Source of the DNA: an uncultured Lachnospiraceae bacterium
GTDB taxonomy: Bacteria > Bacillota > Clostridia > Lachnospirales > Lachnospiraceae
Assembly: GCA_905236545.1 (NCBI GenBank)
Contig: CAJOQO010000294.1
Location: 1 to 10,564 of the forward strand
DNA: 10,564 nt
Reading direction: 5' to 3'
Part shown: one piece after another, positions 7,969-10,564 of the stretch
Position numbering within the stretch: position 1 is the first letter of the stretch
Layout of the letters: each line of letters starts with the position of its first letter
Position numbers and translations under genes: made by a program
The notes under the pieces: generated by a model
What the model saw: only the letters and a program-made list of their open reading frames with translations
What the model was told of the DNA's origin: nothing
Databases searched by the model: none

Positions 7969-9462
7969 CTACTCTCTTCTTGCCGTATGGATCCATTTAT
8001 TCAGTTCCGCGTAAAGCCGGTCCGCGTCGATCGGTTTTGACAGGTGTTCATTCATCCCCGCGTTCAGCGAGTTGCGGATATCACTCTCGTATGCGTTGGC
8101 CGTCAGCGCGATGATCGGAACAGATCCCGCGTCAGGACGCTGCATGGCCCGGATCCTTTCCGCCGCCTCCAGTCCATCCATCACCGGCATACGCAGATCC
8201 ATCAGAATCGCGTCATATTCATACGGAGCAGACTTTCTGAAAAGCTCCACGCCGGCCAGGCCGTTTTCCGCCCGGACGCTTACAGCGCCCTCCAGCTCCA
8301 GAAGATCCGACACAATCTCCGCATTTTCCGCAAGATCCTCCACGATCAGAATACGGCACCCCGACAGGATCAGCTGCCCATCCTCCTTCTCATCCCCGTG
8401 TTCCGGCTCCGGCTGATCTTCTTCCGGGAGCGGCATAAACGGAAGAATCACGACAAAGGTGGATCCCTCTCCCTTTTTGCTTGCCGCTTCGATCCGGCCG
8501 CCCATGCCCGTAACCATTCTGTGGGCAGCCGCCAGGCCGGTTCCGGTTCCGCCGTATCGGTTCGTGAAACTCGAGTCCTCCTGCACAAACGGCAGAAACA
8601 GCTTCGGAAGAAACTCTTCATCGATCCCGATTCCGGTATCCGAGACGGTGAACCGAAGCTCTGTACAGGTATCCTCTTCCTTTTCGAGGTCCACCGTAAA
8701 ACGCACCCGCCCGGGGGCGTCCGTGAACTTGACCGCATTGTCCAGAAGGTTGATCAGCACCCGCTTCAGCTGCGCGGAATCACCGGAATAATGGCGCATC
8801 ACGCCCGCAGCGAACGAGGTTTCATAGGCCAGCCCTTTTTCCCTGCACATGACGGAGATCACCGCATCGACCTGTTCCAGCGCTTCTCTCATGGAAAACG
8901 GTTCTTTGCGGATGATCAGCGTGCCTGCCTCCATCTCCTGCAGATCCAGAAGATTGTCGATCAGGCCCTTCAGATGAACCGCGCTGTATCCGATCTTCTC
9001 AAGCTGGTCTCTGGTCTGCGGGGACAGATCGGGATTCTTCAGCGCCAGGGTATCCATCCCCAGAATGACATTCATGGGGGTGCGCATCTCATGGCTGATG
9101 CTGGCAAGAAAGCTTGTCTTCGCACGCTCCCCCTCTTCCACGGCCAGAAGCTCCGCCTCCAGATGCTCATTCTCCGTGAGCCGCCTCACGATATCGCTCA
9201 GCATCCGGCCCATGACGAATACAAAGATACTTCCGCCGAACAGAATGCCGGCCATGATGATATCCGGTTTTCCAAACAGGCCGATGAAGAGGTAGCCTGC
9301 CAGAAAAAACACCAGCAGCACAGTCGGGACCAGAAGGATCATATCCCCCCTGTCCCAGGACTTTCTTCCTCTGACAAACCGGCCGAACCTCACAAAGCAC
9401 ACGATGTTGTAAACCATCAGGGCACTTCCCAGAAAAACCATGCTGTCAATCACATATTTCAT
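7969..9462 (-). CDS. Membrane hybrid sensor histidine kinase (3 TM-HisKA-HATPase-REC)
   Basis: The protein is 497 residues. Three predicted membrane helices (about 3-25, 41-63, 68-88) have almost no external loop and no PAS, HAMP or CACHE domain, so it probably senses within the membrane or through a partner. HisKA has SHEMRTP with H124. HATPase_c has N238/N242, DTGIG at 275-279 and GGTGTGL at 304-310. An acidic linker (about 345-363) leads to a receiver with E375/D376, acceptor D422, T454 and K476. All key residues are present. A start at 9462 is chosen over an in-frame ATG 16 codons upstream because GGAGGA (9472-9477) sits 9 bases before it, and an extended -10-like sequence overlaps the upstream start. 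The kinase core closely resembles that of the permease-kinase in this cluster, so the two probably share ancestry. It is expected to phosphorylate its own receiver and then the nearby Hpt protein. Confidence 0.94.
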   Translation of the reverse strand: MKYVIDSMVFLGSALMVYNIVCFVRFGRFVRGRKSWDRGDMILLVPTVLLVFFLAGYLFIGLFGKPDIIMAGILFGGSIFVFVMGRMLSDIVRRLTENEHLEAELLAVEEGERAKTSFLASISHEMRTPMNVILGMDTLALKNPDLSPQTRDQLEKIGYSAVHLKGLIDNLLDLQEMEAGTLIIRKEPFSMREALEQVDAVISVMCREKGLAYETSFAAGVMRHYSGDSAQLKRVLINLLDNAVKFTDAPGRVRFTVDLEKEEDTCTELRFTVSDTGIGIDEEFLPKLFLPFVQEDSSFTNRYGGTGTGLAAAHRMVTGMGGRIEAASKKGEGSTFVVILPFMPLPEEDQPEPEHGDEKEDGQLILSGCRILIVEDLAENAEIVSDLLELEGAVSVRAENGLAGVELFRKSAPYEYDAILMDLRMPVMDGLEAAERIRAMQRPDAGSVPIIALTANAYESDIRNSLNAGMNEHLSKPIDADRLYAELNKWIHTARRE

Positions 9463-9471
9463 TACAGCCAG

Positions 9472-9477
9472 TCCTCC
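9472..9477 (-). promoter_or_regulatory. Ribosome binding site GGAGGA of the hybrid kinase gene
   Basis: GGAGGA on the minus strand lies 9 bases before the ATG at 9462. It is the only good Shine-Dalgarno near the 5' end of this gene, so it decides the start in favour of 9462 over the upstream ATG at 9510. Confidence 0.75.
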
Positions 9478-9510
9478 GAATATGGTTAAACAGGATCGTG
9501 TTGTAAACAA

Positions 9511-9519
9511 ATATTAGCA
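9511..9519 (-). promoter_or_regulatory. Candidate extended -10 promoter element (TGCTAATAT)
   Basis: The gap of about 75 bases between the ABC permease stop and the kinase start is clearly A+T-richer than its surroundings. It contains TGCTAATAT on the minus strand, an extended -10-like sequence (TGn plus TAATAT). No good -35 box lies 16-18 bases upstream. Transcription would begin near 9504, leaving a leader of about 40 bases with the ribosome binding site. If real, the signalling genes have their own promoter separate from the ABC transporter operon. Support is motif-only. Confidence 0.35.
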
Positions 9520-9536
9520 TAACTGAAACAAAAATC

Positions 9537-10496
9537 CTATCTCTTACTCTGATCCCAGGGCTGTCCGCTTGCCGCGGGCGGGTGGTTCCGCTTTGAAAAA
9601 AAGATCAGAAGAAGCATCGTCAGGATATACGGCAGCATATTGAACAGATCCGTATAGTTTCCCGCCAGCTTCATCGCGATGCACAGCTGCTGCCCGCCCG
9701 CCTTCGCGAGTCCGAAGATCAGGCACACTCCTGTCGTCGCCAGGATGCTCCAGTTGCCGAAGATCATCGCCGCGATCGCCAGATATCCGTATCCCATGTA
9801 GATCGACGGCGAGAAATTCGCCATGATCGAATAGGCAAAGCAGATCCCGCCGATTCCGGACAATGCGCCGGAGATAATCACCGCGATCCAGCGGGTCCTC
9901 ACAACATTGCCTCCGGCCGCGTCCAGCGCCTGCGGATTCTCGCCGCACGCCCTCAGCCGCATGCCGAAGCGTGTCCGGTACATCACATACCAGAAGAGAA
10001 TCACCAGAGCGATGATGATCCATTCAAAGGGATACATCTTCTGAAACAGGCCGCCGATCCATGGAATCTTCGAGAGAACCGGAATCGTATAGCGGTTTGA
10101 GACGCCAAGGATAAACTTGTTGGATGCGGTATTGGTCAGTGCGCTGTTGGCCGCGCTGGTAAAGAAGGTGGTCAGGGCAACCGCCAGTATGTTGACAACC
10201 ACGCCGCTGATCACCTGGTTCGCCTTGAAATTGATGCACAGAAGCGCATGAATGCAGGCATAGATGCCTCCGCCGACGGCGGCAGACAGCATCGCGATAT
10301 AGATCGGAATCTGTGAGGTCTTCGCAAAGTACGGCATCACCAGAATCGCGGCAAGGGCGCCTGCAAATGCGCCGAATCCCTGAAATCCTTCTATTGCCAG
10401 GTTCGTCACGCCGCTCTTCTCCGAGTAGATCGCGCCCACAGCCATGATCAGCAGCGGAAGGGCAAACGATAAACCATCCGTGAATAATTTCGTCAT
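9537..10496 (-). CDS. ABC transporter permease, NupQ/YufQ-like (BMP-type nucleoside or simple-sugar importer)
   Basis: This 319-residue, strongly hydrophobic protein belongs to the BPD_transp_2 permease family. The N-terminal SEKSGVTNLAIEG (about 25-37) matches the family's conserved E-(K/R)-SGV-N-x-x-EG element. The cytoplasmic loop GENPQALDAAGG matches the coupling-helix region that contacts the ATPase. NupQ/YufQ proteins usually form a heterodimer with a NupP-like permease, served by a NupO-type ATPase and a BmpA/PnrA-like lipoprotein that binds purine nucleosides. The start at 10496 has AGGAGG at 10506-10511 with a 9-base spacer and overlaps the stop of the upstream gene (ATGA). The hydrophilic C-terminal tail is rich in P, S, K and R. 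Purine nucleosides are the likely substrate from family knowledge and from the XDH-like gene in the same window; sugars remain possible. Confidence 0.9.
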   Translation of the reverse strand: MTKLFTDGLSFALPLLIMAVGAIYSEKSGVTNLAIEGFQGFGAFAGALAAILVMPYFAKTSQIPIYIAMLSAAVGGGIYACIHALLCINFKANQVISGVVVNILAVALTTFFTSAANSALTNTASNKFILGVSNRYTIPVLSKIPWIGGLFQKMYPFEWIIIALVILFWYVMYRTRFGMRLRACGENPQALDAAGGNVVRTRWIAVIISGALSGIGGICFAYSIMANFSPSIYMGYGYLAIAAMIFGNWSILATTGVCLIFGLAKAGGQQLCIAMKLAGNYTDLFNMLPYILTMLLLIFFSKRNHPPAASGQPWDQSKR

Positions 10497-10564
10497 CTGT
10501 TCGTCCCTCCTTTCCCGGAATGCGCCTCTGTGCCCGCAGATGCCGCCTCACTGTCCGCGGCAGC
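10493..10564 (-). CDS. C-terminal end of an upstream gene, probably the partner ABC permease (partial)
   Basis: The minus-strand frame from the right edge is open for 23 codons and stops with a TGA that overlaps the ATG of the NupQ-like gene as ATGA, a usual sign of translational coupling. The visible tail is rich in A, S, G, E and K (AAADSEAASAGTEAHSGKGG), a flexible hydrophilic C terminus with no domain. In NupOPQ-type operons the gene before nupQ is its partner permease nupP, so that is the best guess. Another frame stops at 10548-10550 and cannot be excluded; the assignment rests on the overlap and gene order. Confidence 0.55.
   Translation of the reverse strand, partial: AAADSEAASAGTEAHSGKGGTNR

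Noticed and set aside
8044..9489. Plus-strand open frame of 481 codons opposite the hybrid kinase gene
   Set aside because: No domain is visible, composition is shadow-like, and the minus strand has the full HisKA-HATPase-REC motif set.
9463..9510. A 16-codon longer N terminus for the hybrid kinase starting at 9510
   Set aside because: No Shine-Dalgarno precedes that ATG and an extended -10-like sequence lies directly upstream of it, whereas the ATG at 9462 has GGAGGA at a good distance.
1..10564. CRISPR arrays, tRNA or rRNA genes, insertion sequences, phage genes
   Set aside because: I saw no repeat-spacer pattern, no tRNA-like or rRNA segments and no transposase or integrase motifs on either strand. 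The only clear repeat is the 42-bp tandem duplication.

Overview
The window reads as a stretch of an anaerobic Firmicutes chromosome, most likely class Clostridia (Lachnospiraceae-like). This is inferred from strong AGGAGG-type ribosome binding sites, tightly packed same-strand genes, a molybdenum hydroxylase with fused [2Fe-2S] and molybdopterin domains and no FAD domain, and a BMP/NupQ-type ABC permease. G+C is moderately high by eye (above 50%). Genus is not determined. Every gene I can support lies on the minus strand, so the region is read from right to left. No gene-free stretch exceeds about 200 bases.

Layout in transcription order: (1) 10564-9537 holds the last 23 codons of an upstream gene, coupled by an ATGA overlap to a NupQ/YufQ-like nucleoside ABC permease. 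(2) 9462-7969 encodes a three-helix membrane hybrid histidine kinase (HisKA-HATPase-REC). (3) 7881-6181 encodes a REC, degenerate GGDEF, intact EAL response regulator. (4) 6134-5760 encodes a stand-alone Hpt phosphotransfer protein. (5) 5574-2272 encodes a 1100-residue fusion of an APC-superfamily amino acid permease with a hybrid kinase (HisKA-HATPase-REC-REC). Its translation start lies in a 42-bp tandem duplication, which also creates an 11-codon upstream ORF. (6) 2145 to beyond the left edge encodes the first 715 residues of a xanthine dehydrogenase-like molybdenum hydroxylase, resembling the selenium-dependent XDH of clostridia.

The four signalling genes contain all the parts of a phosphorelay: two sensor kinases, three kinase-borne receivers, one Hpt and one effector receiver. 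None has a DNA-binding output domain. The only visible effector is a probable c-di-GMP phosphodiesterase. My inference is that a membrane signal, possibly amino acid or purine-related solute availability sensed through the permease domain, is relayed via the Hpt protein to lower c-di-GMP. The flanking nucleoside-type ABC permease and XDH suggest a purine-scavenging setting, but the link between signalling and purine use rests on proximity and the lack of visible terminators, not on direct evidence.

The most notable items are the transporter-kinase fusion, the self-contained c-di-GMP phosphorelay without a transcription factor, and the duplicated translation-initiation region with its uORF.
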